DNA of 64,000 nucleotides, taken from the NCBI GenBank assembly GCA_009760855.2, contig WPIO01000016.1, forward strand, positions 1,110,001-1,174,000, given 5' to 3'. This DNA comes from Cristatella mucedo. Lineage: Eukaryota; Bryozoa; Phylactolaemata; Cristatellidae. The position numbers were made by a program, and so were the translations under genes. Positions 1 to 11,509 of this stretch are shown one piece after another. The notes under the pieces are model-generated. The model had not been told where the DNA came from, ran no database searches, and saw only the letters and a list, made by a program, of their open reading frames with translations. Every line of letters begins with the position of its first letter. The stretch's first letter is position 1.

Positions 1-664
1 GTGACTGACAATGACTTGCTGAGTACAGGTAGCAGGTTTAGTTTTCAAAAGTGAAATAGGAAAAGTGCGACTTATACTCGTAAAATATGGTATATTTGTC
101 CAAGGTAGGTGCGCACTGGGCTATGCCAGTTGTTAAATTTGATGTGACTTTTCAATAAAGCTTTTCGCGGCGCTAGTGATATTTATTTATACATATATAT
201 CATTTCGCTAGGGATATATATATATATATATTATCTAGTGATATTTTGGCCTTGCCAGCCATTGCAGCTGTGTCGGGGCAAATCCTATCTTCAATGCTGG
301 TGCTGGTTCATCTTTTTAAATTTATTTTTTACTTTGAGTCACGTAAAGTTAACTGACACTAACAAGATTGCAAAAATATCTGCAGCTGCACAAATTGAGC
401 TTTTATTGCCAACGTAACGTCTGCCATGCTCGTTGCCGCTTTACCTCGGAATCAACAACGGCCTCTGATCGCACGTAATCCAAGTCCGAAAGGCTGCTCA
501 GTCTCGAACGGGCGCTTCGATCGTATCTTGACCGTGGAGGCGTGAAAATGGGACCTGCAAAGATTCGATTTGCAGCATCCCCGCTTGCTGCTGCGCACTG
601 ACCGCCGCAGACGATTTACGGCACTGGCCGAGATTCTTGAATACAGGCAATGGGAATGATCTAG
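1..664. other. No gene recognised
   Basis: AT-rich start with a short (TA)n at about 216-230; the rest shows no recognisable coding or repeat signal. Confidence 0.5.
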
Positions 665-985
665 ATGAGATTTATTTTCCAAATGCGAGAACTATTGTGG
701 CTGCCATACTCTTGTCTAAGCATGCTACAATTTCGGCAATTTTTATCTGAAAGTTGGCAGACTTAACACTGGAAGAAATGCGCTCATCAAATGACAAGTC
801 GCTTGGGAATAGTACTTTGGCGATTACGCGAAGACGCATAAGTGGACTGACGCTGAGCTGAAGCAATCTTGAGGGTAAGTCTTCTAATCTTTGGGTGACA
901 TTAGGTTTTCCCATAACTATCACGTGGGTCTTATCATCGTTGAGCTTCAAGAAGTGAGTGGCCATCCAAGTGCGAAGATCAGCGC
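665..985 (-). pseudogene. LINE-A reverse-transcriptase fragment
   Basis: The minus frame reads MATHFLKLNDDKTHVIVMGK and continues with a CR1/L2-type C-terminal RT segment (KIAEIVACLDKS). Truncated at both ends. It abuts a LINE-A 3' tail in the opposite orientation. Confidence 0.8.
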
Positions 986-1048
986 CTAGAGAGAGATTAA
1001 GTTCTCTGAGGGCGCTTTATCAAGTGAATTATTATTATTATGTAGGCG
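986..1048 (+). repeat. LINE-A 3' tail with (ATT)n
   Basis: GCGCCTAGAGAGAGATTAAG, then TTCTCTGAGGGCGC, TATCAAGTG and (ATT)n. This hairpin-like tail recurs about twenty times in the window. Confidence 0.85.
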
Positions 1049-1350
1049 GCGAGGGAATCAAGAGAGTCACGTGTCGAGCAAGGCTTAGAATGGTCTACGA
1101 GTAGGTAGAGCCGAATGTCGTCGGCGTCGGAAGGGAAGCCGAGACTGCGTCTGGCGTTGGCAGCGGCCAAAGAGAGAGTGGCCATATTGGGAATAGAATG
1201 GGCTGGGACCTGGGACCGAAACCTGACGTATATCGAACATTAAGGACTTCCCCGGATGACCGACCAACAGCCATTTATATCTGCACTCTGAAATCTCGCA
1301 GCGAGTCTTGAACTAACGCAGTTTAGCACTGCGCCGGCGATACCTAAAAC

Positions 1351-1504
1351 AAATATCAGCTGATTCAACAGCCTCGTTTGCATAGCGGCAGAAGACCCTT
1401 AACAGCTATCACAAACCACTTGGTGTTGGCAATAACGGATCGCCCACTGCTGGATTCTAGACCACGACCACCGATAGTGAAGAGTGAGCACCTTACCTAC
1501 TGGC
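1351..1504 (-). repeat. SINE-A copy, degenerate
   Basis: Reverse complement of the tRNA-derived family: CAGCTGATTCAACAGCC at the 3' end and a decayed tRNA-like head at right. Confidence 0.6.
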
Positions 1505-1635
1505 GTTTGTAGAAGTGCTCATGGATCTGGTGGTCAATTGTGTCAAATACTGAGAGACCTAAGAGAGTTAGCAGAGATACCCCACTGAGATCAGCATTGT
1601 TATGTCAGGAGGTCATTGTTATATCAGCACGTCAG

Positions 1636-1704
1636 GAGGCTCGAGCCCACGACCTCGGCCTCGACCTTGCTCAGGGCGAGCACCTTAACCGCCGGGCCAA
1701 ACCT
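1636..1704 (-). repeat. SINE-B head
   Basis: Minus strand GGTTTGGCCCGGCGGTTAAG then GTGGGCTCGAGCC B box: a tRNA-derived head distinct from SINE-A. Confidence 0.7.
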
Positions 1705-2240
1705 GCGCGGCATTTGAAATTGCTTGAGGTTTCTGTACCCCTGCTGGATAAATGCACTTGTAAACTTAAGGTCGCTGCACTTGTGTTGCATATGGCTGCG
1801 AGAACTCGGTTAACAGGATGCCTCCGGGCGTCCGTCTCGGCACGGTCTCGCTGAGGCCCAGCTGCAGCGTACACGACGCCTACAGGCAGCACCGGCACGA
1901 CCTTCACCTCGCTCCGATGAGCTCTTCATCTTATGTCTGCCAGAGTCTAACCGCTCCTGCTCCAGCGGCTCCTGCTCCTGCGGCGGCTCCGTCGCAGTGT
2001 TGATGCGAATAGATATTCATTCCGAAGCGTACGACCCTTTGCGCAGCGTCCTTCACGTAGCCGAGAGACACCGAGGTGACTCGCAAGGCAGCAGTCTAGA
2101 CTCTAGCCAGAGGCGAAGCCAGCATTGGAGCGCCGGGTCTTGGCACGGGGGGGAGGGGGTCTAGGGGCAGAGCTCGTTACAAAGGGGGTGTGGAGGCGTC
2201 ACCCTTCAGCGCCTGTGGCAAGCTACAATTAAATAAATAA

Positions 2241-2399
2241 ATCCTAGCTGATTAAACAGCCTCTTTTGTATAGCGACAGAAGAGCCTTTGCGGCTATCAC
2301 CACCGCTTGCAGTAGCGATACAGAATCGCCCACCGCAGGAATCGAACCCAAGGCCTCGGGACCGAGGTCGTGAAAGCAACCCCCTTACCTAGTGTGCCA
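2241..2399 (-). repeat. SINE-A copy, near full length
   Basis: On the minus strand the head TGGCACACTAGGTAAGG (A-box-like) is followed by GGGTTCGATTCC-type B box, then a body ending AGGATT. Typical tRNA-derived SINE. Confidence 0.85.
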
Positions 2400-4655
2400 A
2401 CAATTGGCCGATATGACGCCGCAACGGCCAGTCAAATAGACCATGGCCGCTGGCCAACCGACCGGCTGTCCGGCTCGGCTGCCACCTGCCAGGCCAGTGG
2501 CAGGTGGCAGCTGCCACCCCTGCCACCCTCCCGGCATCGCCTCTGTCTCTATCCATCCTCTACTCGTGCGTCCTTGCCCTTGTTCCACAGCACGAGTGAA
2601 CTTCCTAGAAATACGCGCACCGAAATATGATCGGCCTCCTATATCGCACACCTGGTTACCCAGTGCACGCGACTGGTAGCCCCCTGCTACGTTCTGCTTA
2701 GCTGTTCAGCTTTGCAGGGCAATTACACCCGACAATGCTTTAATAAGTTTCAAAGCGAAGCAGGCCGCAACGTTAAAGTGCAGCAGGCCGAGAATAGTCA
2801 AAAGTTCGAAATTTTAATAGGCCAGCACGAAGCGCCCGTCGAGGTACCCTTCACGCCCCAAACGTTAGCAGAAGGAAAACCTTCACGCTTCGCTCCTGAT
2901 CAACTTATCGATGTATCAACGATGTACCAATCTTAGCTGCTTGCCCAGCGCAAACTCGCCCCAATCAGTTCGAGCAGACGAACGCAGCAGACTCCCCAAT
3001 GGACTCTTTGGCTGCCGAGCTTGACATCACAACGTCAAGCACGTCAGTGAGAGACTCTCCTTCGGGTGGGGGTCAGCAGATGTCAGCAGAGGTCTGCAGG
3101 GGGGGGGGTGGCGGGCGTCAAGCACGTCAGTGAGAGACTCCTTCGGGAGGGGTCAGCAGAGGTCAGTAGGGGGTTGGGCTCGGCAGGCGGCGGCGAGCGG
3201 CACACCGTGCTGGCGGCAGAAGCTCTCACCCAAGCTGAAGTCTATGGAGCTTGATTCGTAGTTGAACGGTCTAGCCGTATACCTGACGGTGCCAACGTTG
3301 GTATAGATTCGCCTCGCTTTCGTCTGCCGGTCGACGTAGCCTGATTTACAACGGGAAGCCGCACTGCAGCCGCCGCTGCCGCTGCCACGCAGCTGCCTGC
3401 GCCGGTGGCCGGTGGTGGCGGTGGCCGGCTGCGGCCGCTCGCCGGCTGCGGGCAGTCAGTCGCTCTGATGACAGCTCGCATGCGACTCCGAGGCTCCGTC
3501 GCTCGGAGTCGCAAAGCGAAACTTCCGACGTCGCGAGCAATTGGCGCAACACTGCACTCTCGTCCGTCGTGAAGCGACCACTCGGTCGGATTCTGCCTTC
3601 CACCCCCCATCCCACGCCCCGTTCGTCGATGCACGCTACCATCGATCTGTCAGAGCCAGTGCTCGCGAGGGACAAAGGTCAAGACTTGCAGGCACCAACC
3701 GGCTATGCCTGGCAGAGGCATGTAATGTGAGATCCTGCTTCGCTGCTCCTGCTCCTGCTGCTCCTCCTCCTCCTCCTCCTCCTCTTCCTGCTCCCGATGC
3801 CTGGCGCCAATACCGCTGCTCAAGTCTATCGCACTGTCGAGACGGTATGTCTGCAAAACAAGCACGAATGAATGAAAGGCGTTGCTGTTCAGCTCGCAGT
3901 CTCCTCGCTCGTCGAAAATAATGATCGCGATGTTGAGTACGAAGACTCGTTTACTCGAGCCAAAACTTGAGCGGATCCGATTGCCGGATGTTCAGCAGCT
4001 GAGTATCCCCGCTCTTCCGTTCCAGCAGCATTCATTTAGTCGCAGCCGCCTTAGCCAGCGCTACGAGTAGCACGGCGAATGGACTGAAACGCAGCCCGGT
4101 CTGCCGGGCTGCTGATCGAGCTGCGACAGCACCCCTCCCTCCCCCCCCCGAAGCTCCTTCTGAGACCAAACGCATAAAATGTAACAATTGCAGAACTTCT
4201 GCATTTTTTTAAAGAAGACATACATAGCAATTCAACACGAATATATTGGAACACAAAGGCCCGGAGACTCCAAAGCCGCCTCCAAAAGTATCCAGTACAC
4301 TACAGTGGGCTTGAACCGTCACGCCATACAGCCCAGGCCACCACTGTCCACTATCAAATAGATTATTTTTTCATGGCGAAGGACTGGCGTGGCGGATATC
4401 TATGTAAGATGCGGTCTAACCGAGACCACTGCCGAATGACTTCAGCCTATGAATCAGACAAAAGAGCACGCGTTCGCTATCAGGTGCTCAAGCAGGTGCA
4501 CGACCAACAGCCGGCTAGCTTAATGTCACGCGACCGACTTCCGATTAGCCGTCCCTCCCTTGGGCCCTCAGGCTTTAGACACTGTTTCCGGCTACTATCG
4601 GGTGAGCTACCCTTATCCTGCACGAACGGTTGCGAACACGAGCGGTCGTGCTCTC
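2400..4655. other. GC-rich stretch without a recognised gene
   Basis: Apart from the tandem duplication at 3034 and a (CTC)n run near 3760-3785, I see only overlapping open frames on both strands that look like GC-content artefacts. Confidence 0.4.
3034..3170 (+). repeat. Imperfect 83-bp tandem duplication
   Basis: GTCAAGCACGTCAGTGAGAG occurs at 3034 and again at 3117, each followed by GACTC, CTTCGGG and CAGCAGAGGT-type sequence. No coding potential recognised. Confidence 0.75.
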
Positions 4656-4707
4656 TCACCTGGCTGATCCAGCGCTCTCTCACCTTGCTGATCCAGCGCT
4701 CTCTCAC

Positions 4708-4954
4708 CTTGCTGGCCGATGCGGCCGGCTGGGATTGCTGCAGGCTCGATATCCAGACGGCTTCAGCGGGTTCCAGCTTTTTCTGCTGCAGAACGTCTCC
4801 GATGGCTAGGAGAAAGTCCTGTCGTGTCCTTGGCATTAAACTAACGTACTTCTCGACTAGGCGTATTAGTTCGTCCGTATCTGTTAGGTTCTTGACTTTC
4901 TCCAAGATCTCCAAAAGGAAGTCCTTAGGCAGATCCTTCAGCTCGTTTAGCAGC
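4708..4954 (-). CDS. Putative exon with tandemly repeated splice donors, unidentified protein
   Basis: A CTCAG acceptor is followed by 82 codons of helical, charged sequence (LLNELKDLPKDFLLEILEKV, then MPRTRQDFLLAIGDVL) and a donor AAG/GTGAGA at 4708. Two further GTGAGA donors lie exactly 24 and 48 nt downstream, at 4684 and 4660, because a 24-bp unit is repeated. Use of the later donors would add one or two VRERWIS-type octapeptides without changing frame. Entry phase 2 fits the exon ending at 8995. No family recognised. Confidence 0.45.
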
Positions 4955-6140
4955 CTGAGTCATACAAAAACTTAATTTCAACGACTCAAAAATAATTGCC
5001 ACAGTTTCGTCACGTAAACCACGCGTTTTTAACAGGCTAGTTCTTCAACGGATCTCAAATTTTAATAGATCTTAAAAACGATAAAATAAAAGAGTGCCTG
5101 TTAATGCATTTGTCTACTGCAAAAAACCTTTGAAAAGTAAAAAATCTTTCGCAAAGATGAGACTCGTCTAGTTAATCTACTTAATTTAATTAATCGGGAG
5201 CGCAGCGAGGGGGAGAGCGGGCCGGAATTTTAACGAACAACAAGCGACGGTCCAATGCAGCACTCTGAAGAATCCGGACTTTCACCTTTCACGTTTACGG
5301 ACGCCTTAAAGTAGAATGATAGCAGTCTGGCAGTGCGAGTTAGCGAAGGACATCGAGGCACAGCAGAAGAATAGAGATAGCATAGCATTGAAGGTGAGCA
5401 GCGCGTTGTCACTATTGCGTATTTAGTCACCGTTCGGATTCCGATTGTATAACTTTAGTTGCGTTCGCGGGTATATGCTTCCCGCTTTGATTTGCGAATG
5501 TCAGCTTTGATCGAATCGTCGGTGCGCCTGCTTTTATCTCAATTGCTACCATGCAGCACCAAGACCTGGGACCCCACAGACAGCTCTAAAGCCACGCAGG
5601 GCCTAGTCCTGGGCAACACAGATAGACATGAAACTTAGCAGAAGCCTGGCAGAGAGCTTGCTTTGCGAACTTGCTCTGTTAAGTACCTCGAGAGCACAGC
5701 TGCAAGCTAAAACGAAAGCCCTCTATGCCACGCTCGTAAGGCAGCTGACCGGAAAAGCTAGCCTGCTGGACGCTGAGGATCTGAGAGACCCACTGTAGCT
5801 TGAGAGCGGTCCTGCATAAGCTACCTTCTTAGGAGGAGGCCTGACACATTGAACTTTCATTATAAACTACGAACAGTGTGATAAAAGTGAAATCTGCTGG
5901 AATGACTGCGAATGACCGAGAAAATGCATAGCAATTGGGTGACCACTTTGACTCGTTGGCAAGTACGATCGTCTCGCTCTCAAAGAGTCTGCTGAGCGAT
6001 GATGGGTCATTTAAGAAAGAAAATCTACGAAAAGCAAAGATCTGGCAGGCTCTGCATCGCCAGGCAAGCGGTTATTCAATCGAAAGAGTCTGCATCGAAG
6101 CAAGCAGCGCACGTCTGCAAGAAAAAGGAAAATACTCGGT
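4955..6140. other. No feature recognised
   Basis: If the exons at 8995 and 4954 belong together this is intron. No clear repeat or exon. Confidence 0.4.
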
Positions 6141-6408
6141 CATTTAACAGCCTCTTTTTCGATAGCGACAGAAGAGCCTTTACGGCCATCGCCACCGCTT
6201 GCAGCGGCAATAAAGGATCGCCCACTGCAGGATTCGAACCCACGACCTCGGGACAAAGATCGTAAAAAGCAATCGCCTTACGTAATGTAATGTAATGTAT
6301 CTCCGTCAGTAACTCCACAAAGTCATAAAGACCATGTGGGTGTTACGCAGGAGAGTTTGTATAGCGCACTCACAGCCTAATCGGCTTTCGGTGCCATCAC
6401 GGCTCACC
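6141..6408 (-). repeat. SINE-A copy interrupted by LINE-B
   Basis: SINE body and B box at 6141-6284, first bases of the head (GTGCCATCACGGCTCACC) at 6391-6408; the LINE-B end lies between them. Confidence 0.8.
6285..6390 (-). repeat. LINE-B 3' end inserted in a SINE
   Basis: ATCTCCGTCAGTAACTCCAC ... GGGTGTTACGCAGGAGAG and CTCACAGCCTAATCGGC are the reverse complement of the LINE-B terminus. It splits the tRNA-derived SINE 6141-6408. Confidence 0.85.
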
Positions 6409-6470
6409 AATTGAATTAGAAAAACCAAAAGAACGAGCGAACGACCGGGCACCTCAATCATGCACCTCAA

Positions 6471-6860
6471 TCATGCACGTATCCCTTGAAGTGTGCGCTG
6501 CACCTTTTTGCTGACGGATTGTGCTGCCTGCGAACTGCATACTTGCAACAGCAGTGACATGATTAAGCCGAGTCTTGATCGGATCGTAACACCGCGATCA
6601 TCAGTAAGCGCCAAGATTACTGTCTCGACATGGCTAGCCAGAGCTGGCCATAGCGGTCTAGCACGTCTGACCCCGAAAAGCTGAGCTGACGAAGGCTGGC
6701 TCGTGGCCTGTTCGGAGGAAACCTGTTTTCCTCGATACGATATGTAACCCCCGAGACGCTTAAAATTCGCATGGAGATTCGCATTTTTCAATAAGACATC
6801 AAATGGATCAGCATGTTGCTGCTTTGACGTGGAACCAGTTCCGATACTGCAGTTACGCAC
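6471..6860 (-). CDS. Hypothetical open frame
   Basis: 129-codon frame ending in a stop codon; a possible acceptor lies at about 6842. Some segments look protein-like (DPFDVLLKNANLHANFKRLG; LGLIMSLLLQV), others do not. No family recognised and no supporting neighbour; it may be a chance frame in an intron. Confidence 0.2.
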   Translation of the reverse strand: MRNCSIGTGSTSKQQHADPFDVLLKNANLHANFKRLGGYISYRGKQVSSEQATSQPSSAQLFGVRRARPLWPALASHVETVILALTDDRGVTIRSRLGLIMSLLLQVCSSQAAQSVSKKVQRTLQGIRA

Positions 6861-7770
6861 TGTCAGACACAGAGCGCCTCTTGGCTGCCCCGAGAGCTAG
6901 AGCTACTTACAGCTGCCCGCTACGAGCTCTTGGCTGCGACGATTTCGTTTACAAGTGATCAGGGAAAGAATTGCAAAGGCACTGCTCTAACGTCACCTTG
7001 CGTTAACTGCCTGCTCAGTCAATAAGACGCGTGTGCAGCCCTTGACAGCGCCTAGTTGAGAAGCAGCTGCGGTGGCATGCAGCGGATTGCACGTCCAGTA
7101 ACAGGCTCCAGGTGTCCGAGTGAACGTCGGTCACTTTCAACTTACTGCTGCCGCCTGTCGTGAGGTACTAGTCCGACGTTAGGATACGGCTGGCCACCAG
7201 TTGGAAGCGGCACTTTCTCGTGGATGTCTTTCTTCTGTAACTAAGGAAGTCCACCGCTTGATGTACATAACTACAGGCTAGGCTGCGAAGCGGCTGACAG
7301 ACGGTAACATTAAGGATCATAAACGCAGCCGATTAGCACACCTTTGCTCGAAGCTGTGTCAAAGGGGAATCTCCTTCACATGACTGGAAAAGCTCAGGGC
7401 TTTTATTCTAAAGACGTGTCGTAAGGACTCCCGAAACATTTTGTATAACGAACGCTCAATATTTTCTGAGAACCCAAGCAAACATTATTGCATGCAGCAT
7501 CATGTACGACTTGCGTCCCAACTTGCTGAACCTTGGTACATCGAGGTACATGTTTGCAGCTTGTTGATGTGCATACTTGTGACTTGTATTCTGCTTTCAT
7601 TTACATTGTAGCCTCGTGCCATGTAAAATCCATAACTTGGACAATACTGCACTGATCAACGTGTAATGTCAAATGTGAGTTTAGCTCTGCTTGTGCACCA
7701 GTTCATTAGTTCACCAGTTCATTGCGCATTAGTTCATTACTAAGTTTGGCTGGATAAGTGCTTATACTGG
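6861..7770. other. No feature recognised
   Basis: Unassigned sequence between a hypothetical frame and a SINE. Confidence 0.4.
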
Positions 7771-7935
7771 GCCGTGATAGCCCAAGAGGTAAGGTGCTCG
7801 CTCTTCACGACCGAGGTAGTGGCTTGGAATCCTTCAATTGGGTGACTCTTTATTGCAAACTCCAAGCAGTAGTGATAGCCAACAAGGCTCTTCTGCCGCT
7901 ATACAAATAAGGCTGTTACATCAGCTAAGATTTGT
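7771..7935 (+). repeat. SINE-A copy
   Basis: GCCGTGATAGCCCAAGAGGT head, degenerate B box, body AGGCTCTTCTGCCGCTATAC and end CATCAGCTAAGATT. Confidence 0.8.
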
Positions 7936-8149
7936 TTCTACACCTGTCATCAAGCGTCCTGGAGCTATATTTTCTGCAATCATGGACATGTATGGCAATA
8001 AATATTTAACTTGAATCACAAATAAACTGCTGCAGCAATGTGCAAGTAGAGATGAACTCAAAAAGATCTAAAAGTTGTATGTATTCATGCATTCGTGCAT
8101 GAATGTATCTATCTATCTATTCATGTGGAAGAGAGTCCGGTATGAGTGT

Positions 8150-8200
<51 letters not shown>

Positions 8201-8990
8201 TGCTTACGTGTAAGTGAGTGAGTACATTTTTGTACACGTGCGTTTGTGTGCATACATGAAGGGAGCCAGAAAAAGAAGAGAAGGGTGTACGTATGACAAT
8301 ATTCGCTGATGCGACAGAACTCCTGTTTTTTCAAATCTCTCTGAAATCCTCTCCTTCCTCTATTTTCAATAATTTTACAAGAACTACGGCAATGGCAACC
8401 CGCTTCTAAGTAACGTACAGCTACAGATCTAGCACCATGACCTAGCCGACTCTACTCACGAGGACTGTGGCGTTCTCTGGGAGTAGGGCTGCCTTCTCGA
8501 GGATGTCTTGAGCGGAAGACGGTTGTAGACTAAAAGCTGGTATGAGCTCATTTGTAAGATTCCTTATAGGCAGAACTTCAGGTCCTTTTGTAGCTTTGTT
8601 AAGACACAACCTAAAAGCAGAGACACTCCATCGTAAATATAAGTAATCAGTTCAGTGACCCGTGAGATTGCTATCACCCAAAAGACAATCGACCCAAACC
8701 CACTCCCACAATTCCGCAGCTGCCAATAGCCCTCATCATCATCCTATCCTTGCACTACCAGTTTCAACTGTAAAATATCCCTAGTAACACACACAAAATT
8801 TAATATCCCATTTTGATGTTTACAAGTTAAGGTGTTGAAAATTGTCAACGCAACGACACCGGAGGGCTGCAGAGGGAGTCCATTCTCCAGCAAACATCAA
8901 ACTGACGCTGCCTCTCTGTCGACGAAGCGGTCGACGAGCGGCAGAGCGAACCAATTGCTCGCTTCAAAGTGCGCCAGCTTTTAAGCTGCT
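7936..8990. other. Only a microsatellite recognised
   Basis: Contains the (TG)n tract; otherwise nothing I can support. Confidence 0.4.
8153..8198 (+). repeat. (TG)n microsatellite
   Basis: About 23 TG units. Confidence 0.95.
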
Positions 8991-8994
8991 TTAC

Positions 8995-9045
8995 CCGCTA
9001 TCGGACGCCTCCTTGTTCTCTTTCTTCTTTCTCGTGCGGGATTTT

Positions 9046-9076
<31 letters not shown>

Positions 9077-9327
9077 GCATCCAGACGTACACTGGCCGAG
9101 CCACGAACGTCTCGTCCCAGTACTCCTTGAGCTCTTCCACGTCGAACACCTCTTGCACTTCGACGCTTCGAAGAGTCTTTTGCATCGAAACTTGCCCGCC
9201 GCCGCCGCCGCCGCCGCGGCCAAGCGCGCCGTCTGCGCTCCTCGACAAGCCGCCGCCTCGCCGAGCGACCTCCGGTCTCCTTCGCAGTGACGAAGCAGCG
9301 TCTGCCTGCGACCTGCTAATGTTTAGC
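8995..9327 (-). CDS. Putative CpG-rich exon with poly-glycine runs
   Basis: The open frame contains two Gly runs made by (GGC)n around an acidic, clearly protein-like block (VEVQEVFDVEELKEYW, then FVARPVYVWMP). A Lys/Arg-rich end follows, with a GTAAAG donor after 8995 in phase 2. That phase fits the exon at 4954-4708, but also an ORF segment beginning near 6841. A methionine at 9185 could start translation; the CpG richness would suit a first exon near a promoter. Upstream limit uncertain, function unknown. Confidence 0.4.
9047..9075. repeat. (GCC)n, poly-Gly coding on the minus strand
   Basis: Trinucleotide run inside the putative exon 9327-8995; a second run is at 9196-9219. Confidence 0.9.
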
Positions 9328-10004
9328 AATCTCTTAAAGCTTCGAGCTCGTCAGTCAGTCAAAATCGCGGACAGCGAGTAAAAACCAGTGCTGAGGCGAT
9401 GAGGCTAATTTAGGTTTTTCAGAAAGGCTACCCGAATTATCTATAATTCTTGTAATTATTTATAGTCAAAAAGCAGCGCTCTTGTATAGTGCCATAAGTG
9501 AACCAAATCTCTATCCAGGCGCTATACAGCTCGCTGTAAAATAATCAATAGCCGAGAGTTAATAGAAAGCCCGGTATCACGTAAAGACAAGTATGCAAAA
9601 AGTCACACAAGTATCATGCTTAGACAGGCATAAAAAGGCACGCAAAAAGACACTCGTAGCCACTGGTTAGCAGGACGCGTGGTCATGCACTGAATCATTT
9701 ACTGGCAAGCACGTGAGCGCACAAAGCGAACATGAATGAAGACAAATTCACTGTGGCGCAGCGAAATTGATCTTTAACTGGGGCTTAAATGGCGCTAAGT
9801 CAAAGCAGATGGCTGCAGAAGCCAGAAGCGATATTGATGCTTTCTGTGCAAACGAGCTGAAGCCACGATCACCAAGAGATTCTAATCCACTGCAAGGGGC
9901 GGCAAGACGGCTAGAAGCTGAGGAGTGAATGGACTGCGAGAGCGCACAATGGAGCAGCAATGAGGTCAGTTATCTGGGCTGGTGCAAGCAAGTGAAGCTA
10001 CGTG

Positions 10005-10006
<2 letters not shown>
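9328..10006. other. No gene recognised
   Basis: A short SINE-B tail-like piece (about 9490-9530) is the only similarity seen. Confidence 0.4.
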
Positions 10007-10047
<41 letters not shown>

Positions 10048-10156
10048 GAGAGAGCAAGTGAGAGAGAGAGAGAAAGAGAGAGTGGGAGAGAGAGGAAGAG
10101 AGAGGAAGAGAGAGAGGGAGGGAGAGAAGGGAAGAGAGAGAGAGGAAAAGAGAGAA

Positions 10157-10187
<31 letters not shown>

Positions 10188-10255
10188 GAGAGTGGGAGAG
10201 AGACGAAGAGAGGGAGAGAGAGAGAGGGAGAGAGAGGGAGAGAGAGGGAGAGAGA

Positions 10256-10296
<41 letters not shown>

Positions 10297-10801
10297 TGGG
10301 AGAGAGAGGAAGAGAGAAAGGGAGAGAGAGAGAGAGAAAGAGAGATGAAATTTAGAGAGAGAGAGACAAATAGAGACAGAGAAGAAGAGAGATGAGAGAG
10401 AGAGAGAAAGGGAGAGTGGGAGAGAAAAGAAGAGAGGGGGTGGGAGAGAGACGAAGAGAGAGAGGGGGGTGGGAGGGAGAGAGAGAGAGGAAGAGAGGGA
10501 GAGAGAGATTGGGAGAGAGAGGAAGGGAGAGAGAGAGGAAAAGAGAGTGGGAGAGAGAAGAAGAGAAGGAGTGGGAGAGAGACAAAAAGAGAGAGATTGG
10601 GAGAGAGAGGAAGAGAGAGAGAAAGTGGGAGAGAAAGGAAGAGAGAATGAGAGAGAGAGAGAGCGGAAGAGAAATGAAATTGAGAGAGAGAGAGACAAAT
10701 AGAGACACAGAAGAAGAGAGAGAGAGAGAAAGAGAGAGTGGCAGAGAGAAGAAGAGAGGGGTGGGAGAGAGAGGAAGAGAGAGAGAGAGAAAGAGAAAAG
10801 G
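10007..10801 (+). repeat. 0.8-kb GA-rich polypurine tract
   Basis: Almost pure (GA)n with G and AA interruptions across about 795 bp; pyrimidines are rare on the plus strand. Long open frames in several phases are artefacts of the repeat. Confidence 0.95.
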
Positions 10802-11509
10802 AGTGTCTTAAAGTCGATTCGATCTATGTTAAGAGAGCCAGTGAAGCTCAGATAGAAGTGATGTGGTGTGGCAGCTATGCCGTTGACGACAGACCAGATG
10901 AGCTTTCGAGTTTTTCACCAGTTGCAAACAATTGAGGGAACAAACCAAGAGTCCTAAATCACAGAACATGAAGTCATTTAGACGCGGTTTCGCAAATGCG
11001 AAAACTAATTTGCCTGTTGCGCACTCACCTATGAAGGTCCTAATTTTAGCAATGTTCCTCTGCTAAAATTAGCGGACTAGACAGTGGAAATGAGGTGCAA
11101 GTGCATGCAGTGTAAGAAAACGACACGTGGTCTAACATAGCGAGACATGGCTGCATAGACTAGGAGTCATGCGAAATAGTCGGAAGCATTTTCTAGCACA
11201 TCAACCAAATAAAGTGCATCGTTACGGACTGCTAATCTCGTGGTCGTCAAATCTGCGTTTTTGTCGCGTCTGTGTTTAGCTGCAACATTATTAAAACGAT
11301 GTACAGGTGATAAAGCTGATAAGGATGATGATGATGATCTAACAGCCTTGCTCCGCTTGTTGCAGGCAATGAAGGATTTTCTGCTGCAGAACTCACCCAC
11401 GACCTGGATAGTGAAGAACAAACACCTTATCCCTAAGCTAAGAAACCGAACTGCTGCTCATAGGATACCCTAAGCGTGCGGCTGGATTAAAATGCTTTGA
11501 TCTTCTAAT
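10802..11509. other. No feature recognised
   Basis: Unassigned sequence between the polypurine tract and LINE-B. Confidence 0.4.

Noticed and set aside
9929-10811. Open frames of 77-242 codons in several phases on both strands
   Set aside because: Pure products of the GA repeat (Arg/Glu or Ser/Leu dipeptides); no start context or non-repeat coding.
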